A DNA stretch of 64,000 bases from Ursus arctos. Lineage: Eukaryota; Chordata; Mammalia; Carnivora; Ursidae. Below the pieces are notes generated by a model. That model saw only the letters and a list, made by a program, of their open reading frames with translations, was not told the origin of the DNA and ran no database searches. Shown here in pieces: positions 11,695 through 23,479 of the stretch. Where the stretch lies: positions 31,296,313 through 31,360,312 of the forward strand of contig NW_026622952.1 in the NCBI RefSeq assembly GCF_023065955.2. Direction: 5' to 3'. Each line of letters starts with the position of its first letter. Position 1 is the stretch's first letter. The translations under genes and the position numbers were made by a program.

Positions 11695-12239
11695 AGGACT
11701 GCAATCTCATCTGGGACTTGGGTGCCCTTCTAAGCTCACTGGTTGTTGGTAGAAATCACTGCTTTATGATTGTAGGACTGAGGGGATCCTAGAGTCTGCC
11801 CATCAGTCTGCCACGTGGCCCTCTACACAGCATGGCGGTTTCCTTCTTCAAGGCCAAGAGGAGAACTTTGCTGTTTCTTGTTCCTTTCCTCTAGATACTC
11901 TTTTACAGGGGTCAACCAATTAGGGCAGACCAACTCAGGGAAATCTTCCTTTTGATTAAATTAAATTCAGCTGATTAGGGTCTTTAATAATATCATTAAA
12001 ATTATTTTAGCTTTGCTATATAATGTAACATAATCATGGTAATGATGATACATCATATATATGTGTTATATCCACACTCAGATAAGGATTACTATAAGCT
12101 ACAAAATATTTACATTTTATTTCAATTTTATTATCATTCATATCATCATCTGGAGCTTATATATCAATTATTCAGAATCTCGGGGGGCCATCTTTGAATT
12201 CTGTCTACCGCATGGTGTAGAAACACTCTTTCTCCTAAA

Positions 12240-12672
12240 CCCCCTCCTTTCATTTGGTTTTATCTGACACTTCCTTCAGATCTTAGCTCAATTATCCCCT
12301 CCCAAAGAGGTCTTTTCTGATATGACTAGACCATTGTCTTCACTGGAGGGGAGAGTAATTTTGAATTCAGTTCTGCAGCCCTGGGATATACCCGTGCCTA
12401 ACACACAGAAGACACACAGTAAGTGTATGCTGCATTAATAAGCTCTTTCATTAATAATGAAACTATACACCTTCTTTATTGCATTTATCTTACTTCTAAT
12501 TTCATAGTTATTTATATGATTCTTTAACCAATGCCTGTCTTTCCCCCATTAGACAGTTAGCTCCATGTGGGAAGGAATTACATCATTTAGTGTTCATATT
12601 GTGTGGCAGCAATAAACACAGTGACTTTTTCAGAGCAAATATTTTACAAATAAGATTAAATGAATAAATAGC
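12240..12672 (+). mobile_element. L2 LINE 3' fragment
   Basis: Plus-strand L2 3' region: 'ccaaagaggtcttttctgat', 'agacagttagctccatgtgg' and a terminal 'aaatgaataaat'. No coding frame survives. Confidence 0.7.
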
Positions 12673-14757
12673 ACCTAAAAATAAAAGCGTGAAATAGCCT
12701 TCTAAGATTATTTACGTATTTTCTTATATTCGGATAAGAAGTCCATCAATTCAAGTTAGACTGGAAAATTTTTACAAGGTTTTCTAATAATGTAAAGAAA
12801 TATATCAGATCGCCTTTTACCCCAGTTGTTCAGAGGTATCTATATCTCAAGTCTCTCAAATGAAAAATTGCCCTGAGGGCTTAAAAGAGACTAAAATACT
12901 GATTTTTATCATTTGATGAAAGAAGAAAGGTACTATTCAAAGACTCCTAAAATTCTCTATATGAATAAGAATTCAAAAGTATGTGTTAGAAGAATGAATA
13001 TAAAATATTAATGGATTTGTGATAGGGATTTCTAAGCAAGCATCAAGTATTTTAATAAACTCTCTTCTTTCAAATGATTTATGTATTGTTAGGAGAAAAG
13101 AAGAGGAAAAGGAAAAGGTCACTACTGCTTCTTGTTTGTTTATATTTGTTTAGAATTCAACTACATTACACTTCGAATAAGGAAAAATTTATCCTTAATG
13201 ACCAATTGTATTACCAGGGGGAACACAGGCACTGAGAACTATCTGACCCAATAAATGTTAAGGGAAAGCTGGCAGTAAGCATTAATAAATGGACTCTACA
13301 GCCACACAAGGAGCTTAGCAGAAGAATAGGCAAAGAAAGTAAATATTTTGGCAGGAATATCTACTGACTGATTTTAATCAATCTCCATGCCATCCTCTAT
13401 TAATTGAGGGCAAAAATGATAACCAGGGTAAATAGACATTTATATTTTCTATATTCAGCTTAAAGTAGTACAGATCAGGAGTTTCTCCCAATTACTTCAA
13501 GAACAATAAATTGTTTTGCTAGTACATGTGGAATTTGTTTTCTTTCTTTCCAACTGCCCTGGAAACTGTATATTTACTAATAAACTCGGTATCATGTCCC
13601 TCAAAACTATGTCTGTCTGCAATAATACAGATAATGGGTTTTGTCCACCCTTCTGCTCCAAAATATTATACTTCCAGTATTGGGGGTATAACGAGTAATT
13701 CTAGTGTCCTTACTTGACTTTTCTTCCTTCACAACAATGACACTTTTATTTTTTCCAAATTCAAAACAATAGTTTTCTCTCAATAATATATGATTCATTT
13801 ACTTATCTATTTTTCAAATAAGTATGTGCGAAGCAACTATCTTGTGTCAAGAACCATTCACTATCAGTGAAGTTGAAAAGTAGGGACTCTAAAGCAGTGG
13901 TGTTAAAAGTGTGATAAACTGAACTTTAGGTACAAAATCATTTTAGAATGTGAGAGATAAGTAGGAATTGGAGGCTTGTAAATTAAGCATCTGCATGGGT
14001 GGCCAGTGGTTGAACAGTAGGAAGAGTACAGATGAATGATAATGAAACTAGACACAAAGTAACCTGTGAGGCCATCTAGTATGGGTTGCTCTGTAGGCAA
14101 TACGTTGCAGATATCTGAAAATCACAAATCCTGATTCACGAGACAGGGATGGGTAATTAAGAAATCTGTGTAGGGTAGAGTGCTTGAAGAAAGTGAGATT
14201 AAGTAGAACCATAAAAATCAGGTAAAATGAGACTTGAAACAATCCACTGGATTTAGAAATTTGAGATCGTAACTTCTGTAAATCATTACTGAATTAGTGA
14301 TGCATTATCTTTGAGTCAAAGAATGGAGGCAACGAGGGTATTTAAGACAGAAAACAGGCTACAACGAATCCCTAATTCAGTGGAGGTGTCCAAAGTCATT
14401 GACAGTGTGAAGGGGTCAAGAGAAGCAAAGAGGAATAACTTCAGATAGGCAAATAAAAGATAGAGGCCTGAAATACAATATGAGTACAATGATTCAAAAT
14501 AAGATGGAAGGAAGGGGAGAAACCATTTCATGCTCTGATGTAACAAGCCTGCAGGGATTTTTATAGCTTGTGTGGATTTTGGGAGTGAATAGGTGAAAAC
14601 AGTGGTACTAGTTAACAGTTTCCACTGAGGAAAAACAGGAACCTGATGTCCAGTTAGGCAATTTTGTTTCCCTTAGGCATATAGTCTAAACAAATTCTTC
14701 ATATTACTGTCGATTATGTAATTTGAGAGGACGGCATACTCACACTTACAGGCTCTG
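12673..14757. other. Non-coding stretch, possible diverged L2 at 13870-14560
   Basis: No exon. The segment 13870-14560 has the purine-rich, GA/TGG-rich texture of inverted L2 sequence, but no landmark is clear enough to call it. Short overlapping ORFs at 13516-14546 on both strands are chance frames. Confidence 0.4.
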
Positions 14758-14945
14758 AAATGTCACTTGCTCCAAATATGTATTAGCTGTGTGGATGGAG
14801 AGAGGATATTTAACTTCTCGGAGATGCTTGTTTCCTTATGTGAAAAACAGGGATGATTGCCATACATTCCTCTTAAAGTTTTGGAGGAAATAAATTGAAA
14901 TAGTTCAAATTAAGTGCTTAGCATATAGTAAATAATTTTTAAAAA
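14758..14945 (+). repeat. MIR SINE relic
   Basis: Decayed MIR on the plus strand: 'gtattagctgtgtggatgga' is followed by a 'tttaacttctcggagatgct'/'tttccttatgtgaaaaacag' core and 'taagtgcttagcatatagta' near its end. tRNA-derived mammal-wide SINE, no coding role. Confidence 0.6.
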
Positions 14946-15204
14946 ATAATTGTACACTCTGCATTAAGCCAAAAGGCTAGTTTTTTGTTTTCATTTGCTT
15001 GTTCACTACTATTTTCTCAAGAAACTTTTTTGAGTACTTGAGATAACATCTAGACATCTGAATTTTTTGAAAATTCTTTAAGTAATTTTGATATACATGA
15101 AGGATTATAAATAACTATGTCAGTTATAGTTATCCTGATCAGATATGTGGCTGGCTGGTTAGTCAAGAACTGGTTTTCGATCTTGTCTTACTCCTTAAGA
15201 AGCA

Positions 15205-15440
15205 AAGAGTAGGTAGCCTGTATTTATTTGTCAATTTTAATGTGCCAAGCAATACTGGATGCTTTTTAAGTTGTATCTTATTTAATTCTCAGAACATACC
15301 TGTCATTAATTTCTGTTATCTCTATTTTATGCATGAGGAAATGGAAGCTACGGTAAATAAAACCATTTCACAAGTTCAGATTTTACCTGCGAGAGTTAGA
15401 TTAAGATACCTATCCGAGAAAGGCTGAAGAGTTTCATAAG
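15205..15440 (-). repeat. MIR SINE relic
   Basis: Inverted MIR: 'gtgccaagcaatactggatg', 'tctcagaacatacctgtcat' and 'ttttatgcatgaggaaatgg' follow the reverse-complement MIR order. The 61-codon ORF at 15242-15427 lies inside it and is not a gene. Confidence 0.6.
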
Positions 15441-16844
15441 CAAGTGGCGAAGCTCAAGTTTCAAGTCACTACTACTTTCACTGCAACATTCTGTCTCCTT
15501 TAACAATTCTCAGTTTCATTTGAATAGATAACAAGGTAATAGGAAAATACATGTGACGATGAAAAGGCAATTCACTTGAAAGATTTGCTAAAGGTCACTT
15601 AATCAGGTGCCAATCTTGTTAAAGGACTGTACACACTAATATGTAAAGATGCTTTGCCTCCATTAGATGTCTTCTATGAAATTATGACATTTATTATGGA
15701 GAAACAATGGCTTTCTTGACATCTGCTGTCAAGGGTTTCCTTCTGTTATATAATTTGGACCTGTCACATCACAAGCAACTTATCCAAACAACTCTTTGTG
15801 TGGGAGTTATTTGTATTGTCTCAGATACACTAGGATTTAAAGAGATTGGCAGAACAATCCAGAGAGAAAAAAAATCACAGAATGTTGTTTTTTCTTTTCT
15901 TTTTTTTTCTTCTTAAAATAACCTGAAAAAAAAAAATCATGAAATTCTAAACACATAGCTACTTGCTCTAAACTCCTAAAGCAAGTGTTGCCCTCAGTGT
16001 TCCCTAAATTTTAATGTTTCAGCTCAGTTAAACCTCCTCAGACATATTCTAAATCTAAATAAATATAGTGACTTTTATTGACACAGTTTACACTCAGTGT
16101 TGTAATCATTCCTGGTATCCTGACAAACTTAGTTTTAACTTGTTTTAGCCTCCTAAGTATAAGTAGTATTTAGAGGCAAAGTATTAAACCTGGCGTAATA
16201 CATTTTTTAAAAAATTAAATGATGCCTTAAGATGCCAAGAATAGCAACTTAATAACATATCACGGTAAACACTCAATGAGCAATGCCTTTCGAAGTAGTT
16301 ACATTTAGAAATTATATATATATTTTTTATTTAGCAGGTATTTACTAAGTGATTTCTATAGGCAAGACTACATATTTTAGCACTTGTCCAAATATTACTT
16401 TGCATTTGTATTTATCTGGCTTATGGTTTAAACCCCCACTGATTTGTACTGTTATTAAGAGAAAGAAATAATGGAGAAGTCAAACTTTAAAGTATTCATA
16501 TGGATGCAGAATATTGTCATGCATATATAATCCAGAATTAACCAGGTATTTTATAATTATTTATGCAATTAAGGAACAGATGAAAAGATTTTATATTTTT
16601 ATAATATCCAAGAAAAGTAAACTTAACCAAAATATCAAGATTTCCCTGGAAATTCTTATTTTACTTAGCATAAGGAGCTAAGTACATACTGTGTCAAATA
16701 CTTTGGCTTATCTTTGGATAGGGTCTTCTCAAAATATGTGTAAAATATAATAGTCTCTAGCACCAAAACCTCAGCACTAAAGAACTGTTACAGAATGAGA
16801 AAATTCTACCCTTTAACATTATCTTCTGCTTTACGAATTACCTT
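15441..16844. other. Non-coding AT-rich stretch
   Basis: No exon or clear repeat. A weak MIR-like fragment may lie near 16330-16390 ('agcaggtatttactaagtga'). Confidence 0.45.
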
Positions 16845-17060
16845 AATCAACAAATATTTATAGAGGACCTGCTAATTGCTGGGCATTAATTGAGGTGCTG
16901 AAGATATACCTTGAAGAAAAACAAAGCCTGCTGCAATATTTTGGGAGGGGGCCGAAATGAACAAGGGAAACAATAATAACTACTCTATTATGGAATATGA
17001 GAAAAGAGAGAGGTAGTCACAGGCTGAAAGTGTTCCATGAGCAATGGTAATTGAAATAAA
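16845..17060 (-). mobile_element. L2 LINE fragment
   Basis: Inverted L2 3' sequence: 'aatcaacaaatatttataga', 'gacctgctaattgctgggca', 'gaggtgctgaagatatacct', ending in a 'gtgttccatgagcaatgg'-type segment. Confidence 0.6.
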
Positions 17061-17459
17061 TATGAAGATGTTTTGTGTTTAGAAATACTTTAATTTATAG
17101 AATGATATATTATTTTTCTCTTTATGGTAACAGTTCATAGTTTTTAACTATTTTAATTTGGTATTAAAATGCATATTACTTTAAAATATAATATTAACTA
17201 AACAACATGTATGTGGTGAGTGGATGTAGCAAAAATGATCAATGGCACGGTCTCTGCTGTTAAAAAAATCACAAATTAAAATCCTCCATTAATATAATTT
17301 ATTTTGGAAAAGAGATAATGTTGGAAAAAATAAGCTAAGGTCATCAAACATAAAGGGGAGAAAAAATAATCAAAAGAAAAATAAACTCTGTAACATATAG
17401 CTGTCATTTGTTTTAGCCCATGGATGTTTGAATAGCTTTCTTATTAAATGTATGAGTTT
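17061..17459. other. Non-coding AT-rich stretch
   Basis: Nothing recognised. The last 15 bases (17445-17459) are the left TSD of the next Can-SINE. Confidence 0.5.
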
Positions 17460-17656
17460 TTTTTTAAAGATTTTATTTATTTATATTGACAGAGAGAGAG
17501 AGCACAAGCGAGCACAAGCTGGGGGAATGGCAGGCAGATTGAGAGGGAGAAGCAGGCTCTCTGCTGAGCAAGGAGTCTGACAATGTACTTGATCCCAGGA
17601 CCCTGGGATCATGACCAAAGGCACACGATTAACTGACTGAGCCAACCAGGCACCCC
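17460..17656 (-). mobile_element. Can-SINE (older subfamily) with TSD
   Basis: An inverted Can-SINE: the tail is seen as 'aaagattttatttatttata', then a (GA)n region, and the inverted head ends 'gccaaccaggcacccc'. It is flanked by a 15-bp TSD with one mismatch: taaatgtatgagttt at 17445-17459 and taagtgtatgagttt at 17657-17671. Confidence 0.93.
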
Positions 17657-18020
17657 TAAGTGTATGAGTTTATCTGGAGAAAAAGACCTCTCCCACTAAA
17701 CAAGCTAATAATTTTCTATGCTCACAGTTTCAGACTCCCTTACAGGTAGGATTCAGGCTTTGCCAATCATATACACTTATCATGTGCAAAACAGGAAGCC
17801 AGACACAAATAATAGAAGGGCAGCAGAGAGTCATTTCTGGCAGGAGTGAGGATTGTTACAGTGGCCATTGGGATCCAGTCTACAGGTTCAGAGCTGTGGG
17901 TGATCAAACTGCAGTTTCTCTGATGGTATCATAGTTACAGATCTTTGGCATGGTTTGGGTGTTGTTTCTAGTTCTATAGCACCCAAGTCTCAATAAAATC
18001 AGTTATTCAATATAATTTTA

Positions 18021-18239
18021 TTTTTGTTTATATTTTTAAAGATTTATTTATTTGACAGAGAGAGAGAGAGAGCATGTTGGGGTGGGGGAACCTGAGGCAG
18101 AGGGAGAGAGAGAATCCTAAGCAGACTCCCCACTCAGCATGAAGTCCCATGTGGGGCTCCATCCCACAACCCTGAGATTATGACCTGAGCTAAAACCAAG
18201 AGTCGGATGCTCAACCTACTGAGCCACCGAGGTGCCCCC
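18021..18239 (-). mobile_element. Can-SINE (older subfamily) with TSD
   Basis: An inverted Can-SINE with tail 'aaagatttatttatttgaca', a (GA)n tract, and an inverted head 'gagccaccgaggtgcccccc'. It is flanked by a perfect 13-bp TSD, caatataatttta, at 18008-18020 and 18240-18252. Confidence 0.93.
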
Positions 18240-18252
18240 CAATATAATTTTA

Positions 18253-20384
18253 ATAAATGCCTTTCTGTTTAAACAAAACACAGTCATTTCTGTTGCTTGC
18301 AACCAAAAACTTGGGCTACCACCAACATATGCAATGAGAAGTGGTAAACATGTATTACCCCACTGCCTACTTCAGGCCTGAGATAGAGCAAGTATTCATT
18401 AATATTAAATGAATAGATACAAAAAATAAATAATATGGCTTTCCTATCTTCCAAACTAGAGAAAATATCCCCATGTGGTTCTTTTTGTTCCCTATTTCAT
18501 TGTCTCCATTTTCTTTACCTTAGGTGCAGAAAAATTAACTTTTTTACAGCACTAGTAACAGGATCTGCTTCAAAAACCTTCAGTGGTAATAATGATTGAC
18601 AATATAATTTTGACATGAATTTCAGCTACTTAAAACATAAATATGATGGAAATTTTAATGGCAATTTAAAACCTTACACAATAATTTGGGATAAATAAAG
18701 AGACAGTTATAAAATCAGAAAACAAAACTATACTTTAATATGAAAACTACAGTTTAGTAAAAACAATACTTAAACTAGAGGCACTAGGAATCTAAATACC
18801 TTTCCCATTTTTCACTGAAGAAAGAGATTCATTTTATCATGCAATGAGATTTGCAGGGTACTATGTCACAAGAAAATAAAGAACTTGAGGATATACTAAG
18901 AAATACAGAGAAAGGTAAAGTATTTGGACTGCACACAAGAACAGAAACTGAAAAATCAAATGGATATCCTTGATATCTAATATAAGTTCACATAGAGACA
19001 ACTAAAATTGGAGAAATGCAAATAGTTCATTCACAGTACACTTCTAACATCAGAAAATGTCTACCTAAAGCTTCTAAATCACCATGTAATTATTTAAAGC
19101 TTTCTCATGATGCTGTAATTCTCTCAAAGGCCTGAGTGATGTTGATATCTTCCTAGGTTTTGATCTTTAAAGATTAAAAACTTGTCTTTATTGTCCTCCT
19201 TCAAAATCCCAACTACATTAAAACATGGACCATCAGACTTTACCAATGACAATTTATTCTTTTGGTTATCAACCAATGTCCTGGCTTGAAAAGTGACACT
19301 CTCTCCACCACTGCTATTTTTATAATCATTAATGAATGCAATATATCCAGACTCTCCCTTCACTGAGATTTTTATTCCTAACAGAAATGCATTTCTCAAC
19401 CACATTTGTGTCTACTATATTCATCATAACTTTGCTTCTCATATTCATTTCTTCTCTCTCTCTCTCCATCTCTCTCTCTTTGTGTGTCTGTCTCTCTTTC
19501 TTTATTAATATCTCTCCCTCTCTTTTCATCTTATATACCAAAAAAAACATGCCTTGGTTAATTATTACTTCTTGACTACAAAGTGCCTACATCACTGTAT
19601 TGTGAAAAAAAATGCCACAACCGTGCCAATTATTCTACGTTTAAATGAATGGCAACAGACCTCATGTGAGCAATTAGTATAATTACACTCTATTATGCCA
19701 TAATTAATAATATGACAGTGTCATAATATTTATCCATTATATATAATCTACTTTCCTAGCTTACTATTTCATACTCTTCTCTCATCTAACTTTCCACACA
19801 TTCTCCCTCATCCTCACTCTTAGTGAATGAATTTATATCTTATACACTGAGAAGATTAGAGAATCCAGAGAATTCAGAGGAAGGGAACTGCAAATCCCCA
19901 TCACCATATCTACCCACCAATCATCTTTGGATTCATACACTATTCATTTAGTCTGATAAATATAGATGAGCTGCCCTTGCATCTAAAGTCGATATAACAA
20001 TTTGTGCAACAAATGCCATTATATTCACACTTTCAGAATCATAACCCGAGAATTCCAAGCCCCAACATGATTTTTCCTAAGTGAATATTCGTTATCATAA
20101 AAATATGATATTTTCATTTAAAACATAAGCTGTCCTTTGACCTGACTTCCAATTCTGGTTATCAACCTTTTTACTCCTTTTCAAAGAGTTGTTTATATAT
20201 GGGTATCCAAGTTTTCTCTTTCTATTCTTCCTTAAAGCTATTCAGTATATTTGAGTATTATTTCTAAAATTCCTCAAGATTTTATTTTTCAAGGTCACTT
20301 GAACAAAATTGGATACTCAATGCATAATTCTCACCTTCCTAGAAAAAACATGTCTCATTGAATTTACAGGATAACATACTGCAT
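18253..20384. other. Non-coding stretch with a polypyrimidine tract
   Basis: No named repeat. A (CT)n-rich tract is at 19451-19530 (listed separately). A 93-codon minus-strand ORF at 19124-19405 is uninterrupted but matches no family I know and lacks splice or promoter context. It is discussed under the findings. Confidence 0.45.
19451..19530. repeat. Polypyrimidine (CT)n-rich tract
   Basis: Long CTCTCT runs with interspersed TGTGTG and TTTATTAA. A simple repeat on the plus strand. Confidence 0.85.
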
Positions 20385-20600
20385 CAATCTAAGTTCAACC
20401 AGAGAAGAAGAACCAGCAGGAGACACCTATTAAGAAATTCATAGCAAGAAATTTGCTTGCCTGATGGTGGAAGCTGGCTAGGCAAGTCCAACGACAGGAA
20501 GGGTAGTTTGGAATGGCTCAAGCTGCTGTCCACAAATAGACTTTCTTCTTCTTCAGGAAAGTCTCAGCTCTGCTTTTTTAGGCCAGTCAACTAAATGATA
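20385..20600 (-). repeat. LTR-like fragment of an ERVL-class element
   Basis: 'aagttcaaccagagaagaag' then 'agaaatttgcttgcctgatg' and 'caagctgctgtccacaaata' resemble the inverted 3' part of an ancient ERVL-class LTR. ERVL internal sequence in the same orientation starts directly to the right, so it may be the 3' LTR of that provirus. Left boundary and TSD are not defined. Confidence 0.5.
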
Positions 20601-21885
20601 GTAGCAGATCACAGACTGTTTATCAAAAGGAGAGTAGTTATCCACAGAGAAAGGCTGAGCTTTGCTTCAAAGCCTTAAGGATCTGCACTGTAATTCATCT
20701 GTAGGGGCCTGCAAAGGATGCAAGTAGTGCATCTACAGTTGACTCTTCAAGCACCTTTGGATCTGCTGGATCCTATAACTTGTGTGACAGAGGATCTTGC
20801 TCATCAAACTTGATCTGTTGCAGACTCTTCTTTTGTTATTAATTCAGAGTTATTAGCTTTTGGGATCACTGAGTAAAAGGACCCAAGTAACACACCAAAA
20901 TGAGGAATATGTTGCCGTCAAATCCAAAAGTGCTGTGCCTCTTTTTTGGTGGTAGGAGAGGGCAGATGAAATAAAGTATCATCACCTTAGAAGGTATATT
21001 TCAACATGTCCCACACCACCCATTCCCTAGAAATTTCACTGATGTGGAGGGTCTCTGAATTTCTAGGTTTTATTTCCCATTTCTGGTATCTCTACAGTAG
21101 TTGCTACTTCTTGCTGACTAGGTTCAATAAAAAAGATATCATCAATATACTAGACCACCATTGCATCTTATGGATGAGAAAATCCATCAGGGTTCCTGTA
21201 GACTAAATTATGACAAAGAGCTGAAGAGCTGATATTCCCCTAAGTTAGGTTGATGAAAGTATATCACTGGCCTTGCTAGCTGAAAACAAATTGCTTTTTG
21301 GTGGTCTAGAGAGAGAGAGAGGAAAAAAAAAAAGAATTTGCTTAATCTATTGCTGCATGCCAGGTACCAGAGGATGTGTTAATTTGCTGAGACAACAAAA
21401 CCACACCCAGAACAGCAGCTGCAAGACAAGACACTGCCTGACTAAATTTACAGTAATCCACTGTCATGCTATCTGTTTCTCGCATAGGCCAGCTGGATGA
21501 GTTAAATGTGAATATGCTGAAAATCATCACCCCTATATCCTATATGCTTGATGGTGGTACTGATATCTTCAGTGCCACTGCCTTTGATTTACAATTTTTT
21601 GTGTGTGTGTGGGTAAAGGAAGATGTATTAATTTTCAACTGGCCTTTCCTACCACAGTAAATCTTTAAACCACAGGTCATGGGAACAGTGTGAAGATTCT
21701 GCTCGGTGCTTATATGACTATTCCAATAATATGCGTTCTGTAACTGGGGAAACAACAGAATGAGTTTGGGAACCAGCTGGGCCCAACGTGAGACTGACCT
21801 GAGCTAAACTCTTTAATCAATTGATTGACATTTGATTCAATGATGTTTTGAGGCTCCAGGAATTAGTGTGCCTATACTCACCCAT
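20601..21885 (-). pseudogene. ERVL-type endogenous retrovirus pol remnant
   Basis: Antisense ERVL internal sequence covering reverse transcriptase and the preceding part of pol. Word order on the plus strand agrees with the ERVL internal consensus as I remember it: 'cttttgggatcactgagtaa', 'cctagaaatttcactgatgt', 'ttgctacttcttgctgacta', 'gtagactaaattatgacaaa', 'gtaccagaggatgtgttaat', 'acagtaatccactgtcatgc' and 'gtgagactgacctgagctaa'. All frames are broken by stops and indels, so no protein can be made. A (GA)n run at 21309-21320 and a GT run at 21600-21611 are secondary expansions. Sequence resembling gag or an upstream LTR is not seen to the right, where an L1 relic in the opposite orientation begins. 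Confidence 0.8.
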
Positions 21886-21954
21886 ATTGTAAATTAATTA
21901 AATTTTTTATTTTAACTTAAACTAGTTTATTTTTATTTAACTAAAAAATATTCT

Positions 21955-22285
21955 TCAGACCCAGATAGCTTCCCGGGTATATTCCTCTCAACTTTTAAGG
22001 AAAGAAATAAACTAATCCTATATAAAGCCTTTCAGAGAACAAAAATAGAGAGAACGTTTTTCAACCTCTTTATGAGAGAATATATGTTTAATACAAAAAC
22101 TTGAACAACAAAAGAGGAGAACCACACACTAATTACTTTCATAAATATACAGGCAATGATCTTACCCAAAATATTAGAAAATTAATTCCAGCAATGTGTA
22201 TAAAGTATAATGCATTAAGATCATTTGGGGTTGTAATATCATTATGCAAGATTGGTTAGATATCTGTAAACCAATCAGTATAATG
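21955..22285 (+). pseudogene. Old LINE-1 ORF2 (reverse transcriptase region) relic
   Basis: Plus-strand L1 ORF2 words in the right order: 'cagacccagatagcttcccg', 'ggcaatgatcttacccaaaa', 'atattagaaaattaattcca', and the segment that normally reads as the oligo-targeting 'ggatggttcaacat' region, here decayed near 22250. Frames are broken. It abuts the ERVL remnant in opposite orientation with a short AT-rich spacer (21886-21954). Confidence 0.65.
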
Positions 22286-22961
22286 ATTTATTTTAATGGC
22301 ATGTGTACTGTGGTGAGTCACCTGAATACATTCATCCCCTAAACTGAAGCATTTAGTTAGCCAGCTGCTGCAAGTGTTGGTGGCTGACAGATCTTAGCTG
22401 TCTTCCTTGATGGAAATTGCATTTGGCTGAAGAAAGCCATCTTATCCATATCCTTTTTGGAAGCATCCTGAATCCTATACCACTTTTACTTAAATTCAGG
22501 AAAACTCTGTAAGACCATTAGAGCTCCATAATTTCCCACAAAATGTCTAAAACCTTTGTTTTCACTGTATTGCAGCTCAATTTCTCCCACTGTCCAGTCC
22601 CTGCTTTTTTATTTCTCTACAGATTTGGATTCTAAGAATATTTCCTTGCAAATACTCTGCATGCAAATTTTTATCTCAAAATATGTATCCTATGGGATCT
22701 ATCCTGTGACGTTACATTAACAAACACAAGGGGAAATATTGTATGATATTCTCAACAGATCCTTAAAGTGCAGTTGAAATAAATTCAACACACATTCTTT
22801 GATATTGTCTCCTAGGAAACAAGAGATAGAGGGGTATGTCTAAAGAGTCAGTGTATGTACAGAAAACTGAGGGAAAGTCATATAGAAAGACACTTTTTAA
22901 AAAGCTTTACCTCTAATATCTAGATATAGTTTCCCAGTGATACAAACTATATTCTACTGAA
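22286..22961. other. Non-coding stretch
   Basis: No exon and no repeat I can name. Confidence 0.5.
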
Positions 22962-23185
22962 GACAGAGGTTAGTAATTTTTTTCTGTTAAAGATCAGATA
23001 GTAAATATTTAGTCTTCGTGGATTCTAAGGTCTTTCTCACAGCTACTCAATTTAGCCTTTATAGTACAAAACAGAAACAACACATAAATGTATAGGCTTT
23101 TCTATATTGTAGTAAAACTTTGGTTACAAAAACAGATGGTGGGCCACGTTTGACCTGTAGGTCATAGTTTGTGCCCCTAATCTAA
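22962..23185 (-). mobile_element. Non-autonomous hAT-like DNA transposon relic
   Basis: Right end 'gtaggtcatagtttgtgccc' and left end 'cagaggttagtaattttttt' resemble the inverted terminal parts of the mammalian element whose ends read like 'gtcggcaaac'. The body has 'gatcagatagtaaatattta' and 'gatggtgggccacgtttgac'. Non-coding. Confidence 0.6.
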
Positions 23186-23479
23186 AGGGACAGCTGAATA
23201 TAGTAAAATAAGATATGACAGGAAGACTAAAGATACGACAGGAAGAAAGAATTGTAAATTAATAATTGTATACTTAGAAAATCCTAAGGAATCTATATAC
23301 TAAATATTTTTGTATTTTTATAAGTATTCTTGATTTGTTGTTGTTATTATTATTGTTTTCTGAGTCACAGTTAAGTTATTTGGAAAATGTTTTATCCTTT
23401 GGGGTATCACTTGCAAAATTTGTTAGGTAGGAATTTAGCAGTATTCAGTCTGTAGTTAATTATTCTCCACTGCTGAGAC

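Larger units (their letters stand above)
9238..12213 (-). mobile_element. Nearly complete MaLR-type (MLT1-like) LTR retroelement
   Basis: An LTR-internal-LTR arrangement on the minus strand. Because it is inverted, its 3' LTR lies at the left (9238-9772), internal sequence at 9773-11190 and 5' LTR at the right (about 11195-12213). MaLRs are non-autonomous ERVL-related elements without functional gag, pol or env, and none is seen here. Both LTRs share the same order of landmarks: a 'taacaaattaccaccaactt'-like 3' end and a 'gggggccatctgagaattct'-like 5' end. The right LTR is enlarged by a microsatellite (11298-11436) and a Can-SINE (11490-11694). Confidence 0.75.
11195..12213 (-). repeat. MLT1-like LTR (5' LTR of the MaLR element), interrupted
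   Basis: LTR 3'-end words at 11230-11290 ('ggctaaaacaatatacattt', 'cagtatctgtgggttgggac') precede the microsatellite. Mid-LTR words ('gactgcaatctcatctggga', 'gccacgtggccctctacaca') flank the SINE. The inverted LTR start 'ggggggccatctttgaattc' lies at 12182-12201, followed by 'tgtctaccgca' to 12213. 12005-12170 is AT-rich and diverged. Confidence 0.7.
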
